A stretch of DNA of 47,722 bases from Marinobacter sp. B9-2. GTDB lineage: Bacteria > Pseudomonadota > Gammaproteobacteria > Pseudomonadales > Oleiphilaceae. The DNA lies in NCBI GenBank assembly GCA_003030785.1, contig PYVH01000014.1:224-47945 (forward strand), in the 5' to 3' direction. Both the position numbers and the translations under genes were made by a program. The notes under the pieces are model-generated. The model ran no database searches and had not been told where the DNA came from. It worked only from the letters and a program-made list of their open reading frames with translations. The stretch's first letter is position 1. The number at the start of each line of letters is the position of its first letter. Below, piece after piece: positions 24,493 to 34,000 of this stretch.

Positions 24493-25554
24493 ATGAAAAG
24501 TGCGACTACTCCAATGAATTATGAGCCTGAGCGGGATCGCAGGCCCCAGTTCTGGCGTCTGGCCATGCGGTGTGCCCAGATTGCCGGAACTGTGGATGTC
24601 ATCTTTTTCTTTCTTTTCCATGCCTTGGGGTCGCCGATTCTGGCGTGGGTTAATGTGGTCAGCGTGGCCATGTACGCCGGGGCCTATTACGCACTCAAAC
24701 ACCACAGGAACAGGATTGCGGTCGTGCTCATCTGGGCCGAAGTGCTTGGCCATGCCGGCCTTGGCATCGTTCTGATTGGATGGGAGAGCGGTTTCCATTA
24801 TTACCTGTTGATGTTCATACCGGCGATTTGTGTGTCCGCATCACGGAAATGGGCCATCTATGCGTTGTTGGCCCTGTGGGGTTACTACACCGCCCTTGAT
24901 GTCCTGATGTGGTACATCGAGCCGTTACAGCCGATTCATCAAACGGCTCTGCATATCGTCCATCTGTTTAACCTGAGCGTGGTCTTCGCCATGTTCAGTT
25001 ACCTGTCTTCCTATTACCTGAGAATGGTGGTCACAGCCCAGCGCAAGCTCCGAGAAATGGCAACAACGGATTCACTAACCGGGCTTTTCAATCGCCGGCA
25101 CATGACCTATCTGGCTGAAAAAGAATTGGCCCGGTTCAGCCGTAGCGGTCACCCGGTTGGCTTTCTCCTGCTGGATGTCGATCATTTCAAATCAATCAAC
25201 GACGCCTATGGCCACGAAACCGGCGACCGGGTGTTGGGTTTTGTTGCCGATGTGATTCGTGAGGAGCTGCGGGCTCAGGACTTGATCGGTAGATGGGGCG
25301 GAGAGGAGTTCCTGGCCATTCTCCCTGATACGGATTCCGGCAAAGCGCAGGCAAGCGCGGAGCGGATACGAAATGCGTTTTTGGCAAGGGACTGGAGCGC
25401 GATTACTGGCGGTGATGCCGATGTTACGATCAGTATCGGTGTGAGCGAACTGCGGGCTGGCGAAGACCTGAGTGCGGCTGTCAGCCGGGCTGATGAAGCG
25501 CTTTACCGGGGTAAAACCGGCGGCCGGAATAGGGTCGAGCTGGAAACCATTTGA
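24493..25554 (+). CDS. Membrane diguanylate cyclase (six TM + GGDEF)
   Basis: Inner-membrane protein that makes cyclic di-GMP. About six hydrophobic helices in the first 190 residues (such as IAVVLIWAEVLGHAGLGIVLIGW and WAIYALLALWGYYTALDVL) form a sensor of unknown ligand. The GGDEF domain follows: TDSLTGLFNRRH, DVDHFKSINDAYGHETGD, and the active-site GGEEF. An RAQD I-site sits exactly five residues before GGEEF, so product inhibition is expected. ATG 24493 has AAAGGA about 13 bases upstream; TTG 24463 or ATG 24514 are alternatives. It begins a likely operon with the CopD-like and MaoC genes. Confidence 0.88.
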   Translation: MKSATTPMNYEPERDRRPQFWRLAMRCAQIAGTVDVIFFFLFHALGSPILAWVNVVSVAMYAGAYYALKHHRNRIAVVLIWAEVLGHAGLGIVLIGWESGFHYYLLMFIPAICVSASRKWAIYALLALWGYYTALDVLMWYIEPLQPIHQTALHIVHLFNLSVVFAMFSYLSSYYLRMVVTAQRKLREMATTDSLTGLFNRRHMTYLAEKELARFSRSGHPVGFLLLDVDHFKSINDAYGHETGDRVLGFVADVIREELRAQDLIGRWGGEEFLAILPDTDSGKAQASAERIRNAFLARDWSAITGGDADVTISIGVSELRAGEDLSAAVSRADEALYRGKTGGRNRVELETI

Positions 25555-25575
25555 CGAGATAAAGGGGTAGTTTTG

Positions 25576-26031
25576 ATGGGTCTTGCGATTGCACTGCACG
25601 TTCTGTCTGCGGTTATTTGGGTTGGCGGTATGTTCTTCGCCTACATGGCGATGCGTCCGGCGGTGGTTGAGGTGGTGGAGGCCTCCCAGCGGGGCGTTCT
25701 CTGGTCCAGGACGCTTGAACGGTTCTTTCGCTGGGTTTGGCTCTCAGTTGTGTTGCTACTGGTCACCGGTTACTGGATGATTTTCAGTGTGTTTGGCGGT
25801 ATGGCGGGTGCTGGCTGGCATATTCATGCCATGCAGGCGCTCGGCCTGGTCATGATGCTGCTCTACTTCCATGTTTACTTTGCGCCCTTCCGGCGGCTCA
25901 AGCAGGCGGTTGCAGCCAAGGATCCGCAGGCTGGCGGTGTTCAGGTAGGCAAGATTCGCCGGCTCGTCGGTATCAATCTGATCCTCGGCCTGATTGTAGT
26001 CGCCATAGGGTCGGGCGGTCGGTACCTGTAA
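25576..26031 (+). CDS. CopD-like four-helix membrane protein
   Basis: Integral membrane protein of 152 residues with four hydrophobic helices (ALHVLSAVIWVGGMFFAYMA, WVWLSVVLLLVTGYWMIF, MQALGLVMMLLYFHVYF, INLILGLIVVAIGS). Histidines in helices 1 and 3 are placed as in CopD/DUF2269-type proteins that bind copper or heme. It starts 21 bases after the diguanylate cyclase stop and ends 27 bases before the MaoC gene. The link to copper is from family only. Confidence 0.8.
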   Translation: MGLAIALHVLSAVIWVGGMFFAYMAMRPAVVEVVEASQRGVLWSRTLERFFRWVWLSVVLLLVTGYWMIFSVFGGMAGAGWHIHAMQALGLVMMLLYFHVYFAPFRRLKQAVAAKDPQAGGVQVGKIRRLVGINLILGLIVVAIGSGGRYL

Positions 26032-26058
26032 CCGGCTGGGCGATCGGGGATCGATACC

Positions 26059-26529
26059 ATGTCTGATATTCGCAAAAGAGCCATTGCCGGCCTGAAAGCG
26101 GGGGATTCCTTTACCCTGGCGCGAACGTTCACCGAGGATGAGACCCTGTCCTTTGGCGAGATCAGCCGCGATCAGAACCCGGTGCACTACAGCGACGAGT
26201 TCGCGCAAGCCAAGAACCTGCAGGGCAAGATCTGCCATGGCCTGCTGGTTGGTGGAATGATCACGGAAGTAGGCGGGCAGATAGGCTGGCTGGCGTCCGG
26301 CATGAATTTTCGCTTCCGCCGGCCGGTGTATTTTGGCGATACCATCACCTGTGTGTTCACCATCACCGAGGTGGATGAACGTAACCGGGCCCGGGCTGAA
26401 GCGATACTCTCGAATCAGCACGGTGAGCCGGTCATCGAAGCCTGGTTAACGGGTGTTCTGCCCGGGCCCAGGGAACAAGAGGTGTTGTCGGCAATGGTCA
26501 GCGAACAAAAAACGACGCCTGCCAGCTGA
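26059..26529 (+). CDS. MaoC family (R)-specific enoyl-CoA hydratase-like protein
   Basis: Hotdog-fold hydratase of 156 residues. The MaoC hydratase motif is present: EISRDQNPVHYSDEFA with the Asp and His catalytic pair, then GLLVGGMIT and the strand NFRFRRPVYFGDTI. It likely hydrates trans-2-enoyl-CoA to the (R)-3-hydroxyacyl-CoA, as in PhaJ. It is last in a three-gene run and converges with the RIO kinase gene 18 bases later. Confidence 0.88.
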   Translation: MSDIRKRAIAGLKAGDSFTLARTFTEDETLSFGEISRDQNPVHYSDEFAQAKNLQGKICHGLLVGGMITEVGGQIGWLASGMNFRFRRPVYFGDTITCVFTITEVDERNRARAEAILSNQHGEPVIEAWLTGVLPGPREQEVLSAMVSEQKTTPAS

Positions 26530-26547
26530 TCAGCGCCGGCCAGTGCG

Positions 26548-27402
26548 TCAGTCCTCCTCGGCGTCCCTCATTCGTTCCTGCCGCTCCCATTCTTCCTCTT
26601 TTGCCGCATCGATGATCTCCATCAGTTCGTCGACGTTGGCAGCGGTATCATCGTGCTGGAAGCAGCCGGTGAGTTTGCTGTCCGGGTGCAGGTCGCCCGA
26701 CTCGTAGAGTGCCCAGATCTCCTTGCCATAATCGGTGTTCAGCAGTTCCGGCGCGAATCGGCCAAAATAGCGGCGCATATTGTCGACGTCGCGCTCGAGC
26801 ATGCGTTCGGCGTTGTTATTGCCGGAGGCGTTGACCGCCTGGGGCAGATCAATAATGACCGGTCCGTTGGCATCGGCCAGAACGTTGAATTCCGAAAGGT
26901 CCCCATGGATCAGACCGGCACTCAGCATGCGGACAACCTCGCGGATTACCTGGCCGTGGAAGTCACGGGCCTGTTCCGGGGAAAGAATGACATCATCCAG
27001 CCTGGGAGCGGCCTTGCCATCTTCGTCCGCCACCAGTTCCATCAGCAGTACACCGTCCACAAAGCCTAGGGGTTCGGGAACCCGGACACCCGCAGCGGCA
27101 AGCCGGTAGAGGGCATCCACTTCGGCATTGAGCCAGGCATCTTCCTGTTCCTTCTGGCCATATTTGGTTTTCTTGCTCATGGCCCTGGCCCGTCGGCTGT
27201 TCCGGACCTTTCGGCCTTCCTGGTATTCCACAGCCTGCTTGAAGCTTCGCTTGGAGGCTTCCTTGAAGACCTTGGCGCAACGTGTCTGGTCGCCACAGCG
27301 CACCACATAAACCTGCGCTTCCTTGCCGCTCATAAGCTGGTAGAGCACTTCGTCCACCATGCCGTCATCGACAAGTGGTTGTAATCTCTTCGGTACTTTC
27401 AT
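26548..27402 (-). CDS. RIO1-type serine kinase
   Basis: Atypical protein kinase of 284 residues (RIO family). The flexible nucleotide loop is SGKEAQVYVV (25-34), the ATP lysine Lys44 lies in CAKVF, the catalytic loop is HGDLSEFNVL with Asp168 and Asn173, and the metal Asp185 lies in IIDLPQAV. A lysine/arginine-rich insert RRARAMSKKTKYG is typical of bacterial members. The C-terminus is acidic. ATG 27402 is preferred (GAAAGG before it); longer reading to 27501 looks non-coding. Targets in bacteria are unknown. Confidence 0.9.
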   Translation of the reverse strand: MKVPKRLQPLVDDGMVDEVLYQLMSGKEAQVYVVRCGDQTRCAKVFKEASKRSFKQAVEYQEGRKVRNSRRARAMSKKTKYGQKEQEDAWLNAEVDALYRLAAAGVRVPEPLGFVDGVLLMELVADEDGKAAPRLDDVILSPEQARDFHGQVIREVVRMLSAGLIHGDLSEFNVLADANGPVIIDLPQAVNASGNNNAERMLERDVDNMRRYFGRFAPELLNTDYGKEIWALYESGDLHPDSKLTGCFQHDDTAANVDELMEIIDAAKEEEWERQERMRDAEED

Positions 27403-27508
27403 AAAACCTTTCAGACGGACAGTGAGTCGGCCAGCCACGTTCATTGATCTGGAACAAGACTGGATGCAGGCAGGGCAGGGACAATGACTGCTACGGAGCA
27501 TAGCTTAC

Positions 27509-28351
27509 ATGAAAATCGTTTTCCTGATCCTGTTGATTCTGGTGGTTGCCGCCACCGTCGCTCTGTGGTTCTGGCGACAGGCTGACCACAATGCGGACCA
27601 AGCCGCCATGGCGAGGTTGGCGGCTCTGCAGCCGGCTTCACCGCAGCGTTTTGATCTTTCTCTCCTCGAGGGGCTGCCGGAGCCCGCCCGGCGGTATTTC
27701 CGGTACACCATTCAGCCCGGAACTCCGCTTTATACGGTTGCCCGGATATCCATGACCGGAAAATTCGGCATGGGCAATCGGGAATCGCCCGACTACATGG
27801 ATATGCAGGCCACTCAGATGCTGGCCATGCCCGAAGGCTTTATCTGGAAAATGAGCGCCAGCCGCGGCGCCCTGCGGGTTTCCGGCTCAGACACCGAACA
27901 GTGGACGCGGTTCTGGCTGATGGGATTGTTGCCGGTGGCCCGGATGGGCGGCGACCCGGATCACACCCGTTCGGCATTCGGCCGGTATGTGGCGGAGGCG
28001 GTGTTCTGGACGCCGGCGGCACTGCTCCCAGGCCAAGGGGTTGCGTGGCAGCTTGTGGATGTAAATACAGCGCGGGTAATTGTCCGCCACGAGGGTATGG
28101 AGCAGACGGTGGATGTTGTCGTGGCCGAAGACGGCCAGCCGCTTCAGGTGAGTTTCGACCGCTGGAGCAATGCGAATCCGGAAAAGGTCCATCGTCTGCA
28201 GCCTTTTGGCGGCGACCTGTCAGAGTTTCGGGAGTTCGAGGGCTTTATCTTGCCGACCCGCGTGGAAGCCGGGAATTTCTTTGCCGCGGACGATTATTTT
28301 CCGTTTTTCATTGCCGAAGTGACCAACGTAGAATTTCCACAGGCCGACTGA
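27509..28351 (+). CDS. DUF6544-like membrane-anchored protein
   Basis: A 280-residue protein with an N-terminal membrane anchor (about residues 3-24, VFLILLILVVAATVALWFW) and a soluble beta-rich domain. The opening LPEPARRYFRYTIQPG and the later ISMTGKFGMG, AVFWTPAALLPG and FDRWSNANPEK resemble the DUF6544 family as recalled. No catalytic motif is evident. It diverges from the RIO kinase gene and ends at a strong terminator. Confidence 0.77.
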   Translation: MKIVFLILLILVVAATVALWFWRQADHNADQAAMARLAALQPASPQRFDLSLLEGLPEPARRYFRYTIQPGTPLYTVARISMTGKFGMGNRESPDYMDMQATQMLAMPEGFIWKMSASRGALRVSGSDTEQWTRFWLMGLLPVARMGGDPDHTRSAFGRYVAEAVFWTPAALLPGQGVAWQLVDVNTARVIVRHEGMEQTVDVVVAEDGQPLQVSFDRWSNANPEKVHRLQPFGGDLSEFREFEGFILPTRVEAGNFFAADDYFPFFIAEVTNVEFPQAD

Positions 28352-28354
28352 CGC

Positions 28355-28384
28355 AAAAAGCCCGGCGCACAAGGCCGGGCTTTC
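28355..28384. terminator. Bidirectional rho-independent terminator
   Basis: AAAGCCCGGC (28357-28366) pairs perfectly with GCCGGGCTTT (28374-28383) across a seven-base loop. A-rich on one side and T-rich on the other, it serves both convergent genes. Confidence 0.85.
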
Positions 28385-28400
28385 TGGGGGATAGTGGCGG

Positions 28401-29783
28401 TTACACCAGATTGTAAAGGAACACCACGGCGATACCAGCCGGCGTCAAGTACCGCAGTACGAACATGAACGCCTTGTAGCTGCCGCCCTGCAGACCGATA
28501 TCGGCAGCCAGTCCCTCACGCTTCATCGCCCAGCCGGCAAACAGCGCAATGGCCAGTCCGCCCAGGGGCATCATCAGGTTGGAGACCAGGAAGTCGAGCA
28601 GATCGAACACTGTCTTGTCTTCGAAGAACGGGATAAAACCGAGCGGGTGCACGCTGTCCCAGACGTTGAACGACAACACGGTACCGATGCCGATAAACCA
28701 GATCGCCAGACCACCACCAAGTGCGCTTTTCGCCCGGCTGACGCCTTTGTGTTCCTCCAGCCATTCCACCACCGGTTCCAGCATGGATATGGCCGAGGTG
28801 ATGGCCGCTACCAGCAGCAACGCAAAGAAAATGGTGCCGAACAGGGCGCCACCGCTCATCTGGCCAAACGCCAGTGGCAGGGTTACGAAGATCAGGCCAG
28901 GGCCCGCGCCTGGTTCCAGGCCGTTGGCAAATACCAGCGGAAAGATGGCGAGGCCTGCCAGCAGTGCAACGCTGGTGTCCAGAATCCCGATGGTCATGGC
29001 GGTTCTGGCAATGTTGACGTTCTTGGGCAGATAGGAGCCGTACGCCATGAGTACGCCAATGCCGATACTCAGGGTGAAGGCGGCGTGCCCCAGGGCGGTC
29101 AGAACGCCGGCCGTTGTCAGCTTGCTGAAGTCCGGCGAGAACATGAAGCTTACGGCCCGGCCGAAGCTGCCACTGTTCATGGCATAGATCACCATCGCAA
29201 TCAGCAGTACGAACAGCAGTGGCATCAGCATGTTCACGGCTTTCTCAAGCCCGGAACGAATACCCCGACCAACGATAAAGACAACGATGGCCATGAACAC
29301 GGTGTGCCACAGCAACAGTTCCCAGGGATTGGCCAACAGCCCGCCGAACTGGCCACCAATGGCTTCGGCGTCCGCGCCGGTAAACAGGCCGGTTGCGGCT
29401 TTGCCGATATAGACCAGCGCCCAGCCGCCAATCACGGCGTAGAAAGACAACACCAGGAATGAGGCGATCACGCCGTTCCAGCCGATGGCTCTCCAGCCCC
29501 TCGCGGTGCCTTCGGTTCTGGTCAGGGTGCGCATGGTGGCCACAGGGCTCTGGCCGCCCCGGCGACCAATCATGGTCTCGGCAATCAGTACCGGCACGCC
29601 GATCAGGAAGATGCAGGCCAGGTAGATGAGAACGAAGGCGCCGCCGCCGTTCTCTCCGGTAATGTAGGGAAACTTCCAGATGTTTCCGAGGCCCACTGCC
29701 GAGCCGGCAGCGGCCAGAATAAAGGCCATCCGTGAGGACCAGAGGTTGTTGGCCTGCTGGTGTGGTTGGGTACTCTCACTCAT
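28401..29783 (-). CDS. Neurotransmitter:sodium symporter (NSS) family amino acid transporter
   Basis: LeuT-fold sodium symporter of 460 residues with about 11 membrane helices. The first helix contains the unwound substrate and sodium site AAAGSAVGLGNIWKFPYITGE, and GGGAFVLIYL follows. It lies 55 bases after the aromatic aminotransferase on the same strand, so tryptophan, tyrosine or phenylalanine is the likely substrate (as with bacterial TnaT-like members); this is an inference from context. Confidence 0.88.
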   Translation of the reverse strand: MSESTQPHQQANNLWSSRMAFILAAAGSAVGLGNIWKFPYITGENGGGAFVLIYLACIFLIGVPVLIAETMIGRRGGQSPVATMRTLTRTEGTARGWRAIGWNGVIASFLVLSFYAVIGGWALVYIGKAATGLFTGADAEAIGGQFGGLLANPWELLLWHTVFMAIVVFIVGRGIRSGLEKAVNMLMPLLFVLLIAMVIYAMNSGSFGRAVSFMFSPDFSKLTTAGVLTALGHAAFTLSIGIGVLMAYGSYLPKNVNIARTAMTIGILDTSVALLAGLAIFPLVFANGLEPGAGPGLIFVTLPLAFGQMSGGALFGTIFFALLLVAAITSAISMLEPVVEWLEEHKGVSRAKSALGGGLAIWFIGIGTVLSFNVWDSVHPLGFIPFFEDKTVFDLLDFLVSNLMMPLGGLAIALFAGWAMKREGLAADIGLQGGSYKAFMFVLRYLTPAGIAVVFLYNLV

Positions 29784-29838
29784 TTTTCTCTCCGGCTAGT
29801 TGTTTTTGTCGGATTGATTGGTTGTTGTCGCAAAATAT

Positions 29839-31026
29839 TTACTTACCGAGAATCTCGCGCAGGGCTGAAGCCACTTGTGGCAAAACCTGGTCGTTCAGGC
29901 CGGCAACGTTGACGCGGCTGCTCTCCAGCATGTAGATCCCGTATTCCTTCCGTAACTGGCCAACCTGCTCCGGGCTGATACCCAGGAAAGAGAACATGCC
30001 TCGCTGACGGGCGATAAAGTCGAAGTCGCCCACTGGTGAGAGCGCACCGGCGAAAGCGTGACGCAGATGCAGGATGCGCTCGCACATACCGTTTAGCTCC
30101 TGTTGCCACTGGGCTCGCAGGTCGTCATCGCTAAGGATGGTCTCCACAATTGAGGCGCCGTGGGCCGGTGGCATTGAATAGTGGGACCGGATAACGCTGA
30201 GCAGTTGACTGGTGGCAGCTGCGTTCACAGTTGCTGTTCCCGAAATCAGCGCGAGGGCGCCTGTGCGCTCCCGGTAAAGGCCGAAGTTTTTGGAACATGA
30301 CGCTGCGATCAGCATTTCCGGTACCGCATTGGCCAGATGCCTCAGGCCGGCCGCGTCCGCATCCAGGCCTTCGCCAAGGCCCTGGTAGGCCATATCCACA
30401 AAGGGCAGCAGGCCCTTACGCTGGATCAGGCTGGTCACTTCCTGCCACTGGGCGAGGCTCAGATCGGCGCCCGAAGGGTTGTGACAGCAACCGTGTAGCA
30501 GCACCACATCGCCCGGATCGGCCTGTTCCAGGGTTTCCAGCATGGCGCCGAAGTCTACCTGCAGCGACTGCGGATTAAGGTACGGATATTCGCGAATAGT
30601 CAGGCCCGCGCCACCAAGAAGCGGCAAGTGGTTGGCCCAGGTGGGCGTGCTGACCCAGACTTTTGTGTCCGCCTTGCACAGGCGCAGAAACTCGGCCGCC
30701 ATGCGCAGGGCGCCACAGCCACCCGGTGTCTGGATGACCGATACACGGCCGTCACGGACCAGCGGGCTGTTGTTGCCCAGGATCAACTCTGCCATGGCGC
30801 TGTTGAAGCCGGCTGAGCCAGCAGGGCCAACGTAGCTTTTGGTGGTTTCTCCTTCAAGCAGGCGACGCTCCGCTTCGTGCACGGCGGCCATGATGGGCGT
30901 ATTGCCGGCATCGTCCTTGTAGACACCAATGCCCAGATCCACCTTGTCCGGACGATTGTCCTCACGGAAGGTCTGCATCAGCTGCAGGATCGGATCCTGA
31001 GGCAGGGGCTGGAGTGTTTCAAACAT
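29839..31026 (-). CDS. tyrB: Aromatic amino acid aminotransferase
   Basis: PLP-dependent class I aminotransferase of 395 residues, normal for the AspC/TyrB group. The PLP lysine is Lys246 in SCSKNFGLYRERTG; Asn183, Asp211 and Tyr214 contact the cofactor, and the carboxylate arginine is near the C-terminus. It overlaps the preceding oxidoreductase gene by eight bases. It probably converts aromatic amino acids to arylpyruvates, the substrates of that enzyme. Aspartate use is possible too. Confidence 0.88.
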   Translation of the reverse strand: MFETLQPLPQDPILQLMQTFREDNRPDKVDLGIGVYKDDAGNTPIMAAVHEAERRLLEGETTKSYVGPAGSAGFNSAMAELILGNNSPLVRDGRVSVIQTPGGCGALRMAAEFLRLCKADTKVWVSTPTWANHLPLLGGAGLTIREYPYLNPQSLQVDFGAMLETLEQADPGDVVLLHGCCHNPSGADLSLAQWQEVTSLIQRKGLLPFVDMAYQGLGEGLDADAAGLRHLANAVPEMLIAASCSKNFGLYRERTGALALISGTATVNAAATSQLLSVIRSHYSMPPAHGASIVETILSDDDLRAQWQQELNGMCERILHLRHAFAGALSPVGDFDFIARQRGMFSFLGISPEQVGQLRKEYGIYMLESSRVNVAGLNDQVLPQVASALREILGK

Positions 31027-34000
31027 GGTTTGCCTCCTCGTCGGCCTGTTGGGTTCGGATCAGGGTCGGGCGACCGGTGTCCAGCGCCTTGGTCAACTGT
31101 GTCTGCTTTTCACGGATGCTCTCTGCCGCCTGTTCCCTGACCGGGCCGTAGCCCCGGACATCAGCGGGCAGCTCGGCAAGCTGCAGGAAGGTCTCGTAGT
31201 TGCTGGCGTTGAGTTCACGGCCGATTCGCGCAACCAGGTTCTGGTAGTCCTTCAGCAAGGCGCGGTCCAGCTTGCGGTCTGCGGAGTAGCTGAATGGGTC
31301 CACCGCGGTTCCACGCAGGCCGCGAAGCTTGGCCAGCAGTCGGAAGGCCCGGAACATCCAGGGGCCAAACCGACGCTTTTTCGGGCGACCCTGAGCATCG
31401 GTCTCGCCGCTAAGCAGGGGTGGGGCCAGGTGGAAGTGAACCTTGAAGTCTCCCTCGAAGGTTTCATTAACCTCTTTCATAAAGTCGGTTTCAGCAAACA
31501 GCCGGGCCACTTCGTACTCGTCCTTGTAGGCCATGAACCGATACAGCTGCTGTGCCACTGCACGGGTCAGCAGAAGATTGGTTTCGCCGAGGGCTTCCTC
31601 GGCCTTGCGGACTCCGGCAACAGTGTCACGGTATTGGTCAGCCCAACGCTGGTTCTGGTAGTTGACCAAATGCTTGTGGCGAATGTTGATCAGTTCGTCC
31701 AGGGTTGGCTCGGGTTTGACCTCAACAACCTGGGCCTTGTTGTCGTCCAGCAGATCCGTGACAGCGCTGGGTTCCACGGCCGCCAGTCGGCCCCAGCCGA
31801 AGGCTTCCTTGTTCCGGTCGATGGCCACGCCATTGAGCTCAATCGCCTTCATCAGTGCCGCTTCTGAGAGCGGCAGCAGGCCCTTCTGCCAGGCAAAGCC
31901 GAGCATCATCACGTTGGAGAAAACGGTGTCGCCCATCAGTTTCTCGGCGATGCCGTTGGCGTCAAGCTGATCGAAATGATCTTCGCCAACTGCGTTCTTC
32001 AGCAGGTCAAGTCGCTTGTCGGCCTTCATGTCGGCGTCGCGGTAGAGCACGTAGTCTGCGGTAGGCAGTTCCGCTTCGTTGGCGACAATTCGGGTGTGGT
32101 TGGGCCGGAGAACGCTCAGGGCCTTCTGGGAAGACGCCACCACCAGATCACAGGCGATGACCGCATCGGCCTGGCCATTGCTGATCCGCACCTGATGGAG
32201 TTTGTCGGGGGACGGTGCCATACGAACGTAGCTCAGCACCGTGCCGCCTTTCTGGGCGAAGCCCATGAAATCCAGTACGGAGGCACCGCGCGACTCCAGA
32301 TGGGCTGCCATGGTGATTAGCTGGCCGACAGTTACCACGCCCGTACCGCCGACACCGCCCACGAGCAGATCGTAGGAGCCGGTCATTTCCGGCAATTTGG
32401 GAGCTGGAATGTCAGCCAGCTTGCGGGTGAGTACGGAGCCGGTGTCAACGCCCCGGGATTTGCGCAACTGACCGCCTTCAATGGTCACGAAGCTGGGGCA
32501 GAATCCGTTAACGCAGGAGAAGTCCTTGTTGCACGAGGACTGGTCAATCTTGCGTTTGCGGCCCAGTTCGGTCTTGCGAGGCACCACCGAGAGACAGTTG
32601 GACTGCACCGAGCAGTCGCCACAGCCTTCGCAGACATGGTGGTTGATAAAGGCCCGCTTTGCCGGATCCGGGAACTGCTTGCGCTTGCGCCGGCGGCGCT
32701 TCTCGGCGGCACAGGTCTGGTCGTAGATCAGCACGGTACAGCCAGGGATGTCACGCAATTCGCGCTGCACCTGGTCGAGCTCGGACCGATCGTGGAAGGT
32801 GACATCCTTGGGGAACAGGTCATGATGGCCATCGTATTTCTCGGGCTCATCACTGAGAACAACAACCCGATTCACCCCTTCTGCGGCCATTTGCTGGGCA
32901 ATCCTGTCGACGGTGATCTGGCCGTCCACCGGCTGACCGCCGGTCATGGCCACGGCGTCGTTGAACAGGATCTTGTAGGTAATGTTGATGCCGGCAGCCA
33001 CCGCCTGACGGATAGCCATGGAACCGGAGTGGAAATAGGTGCCTTCACCCAGGTTCTGGAACACGTGAGGGTTGCCGGTATAGCGGCTCTTGCCAATCCA
33101 GTTGACCCCTTCGCCACCCATCTGGATGAGGGATTCCGTGTTCCTGCCCATCCAGGAGGCCATGAAGTGGCAGCCAATGCCGGCCAGGGCCTTGCTGCCC
33201 TCAGGGACCTTGGTGGAGGTGTTGTGGGGGCAGCCAGAGCAGAAATAGGGCATACGCTTGACGCCACCCGGATCCTGAGCCGTGGTCATGGCACTGATTT
33301 CAGCCATGCGCTCACTGAAGTCCACTTCGAAGAAGCGACCAAGACGGGCCGCCAGGAAGCCGGCAACCAGTTTCGGGCTCAACTCGCCGACATAGGGGAT
33401 GAGCGGTCGGCCCAGCTCATCCTGTTTGCCGGTAATCAGAACCTCGCCGGGGCGATCCGGCTCTGACATGTATTCCTTGATCTGACTCTCGATGATGCCG
33501 CGCTTTTCCTCGATCACCAGCACTTCTTCCTTGCCGTGAACGAAGTCGAGGATGCCGCGGCGCTCGAGGGGCCAGACCATGCCAACCTTGTAGATATCCA
33601 GCCCCATGTCCCGGGCCTGGTCTTCATCGATGCCCAACAGGTCCAGGGCTTCAAGCAGATCCAGGTGACCCTTGCCGGTGGTAACAATACCAAAGCGGGC
33701 TTCCTTGTTTTCGAACAGGCACCGGTCAATGCGGTTAGCCCGGGCAAAGGCCTGAACAGCCGCGAGCTTGTGCTCGATACGGGTTTCCAGTTGCGGCCCC
33801 GGCAGGTCCGGCCAGCGGTAATGCAGGCCGCTTTCCGGAGCGGTGAAATCGTCCGGGGTAACAAAATCTGGTTGCGGTGGAATCTCGACAGAGGCCGCGC
33901 TTTCCACGGTTTCGGAGATCGCCTTGAAGCCGACCCAGCAGCCGCTATAGCGGGACAGTGCATAACCCCAAAGCCCGAACTCCAGGTACTCGGCGATGTT

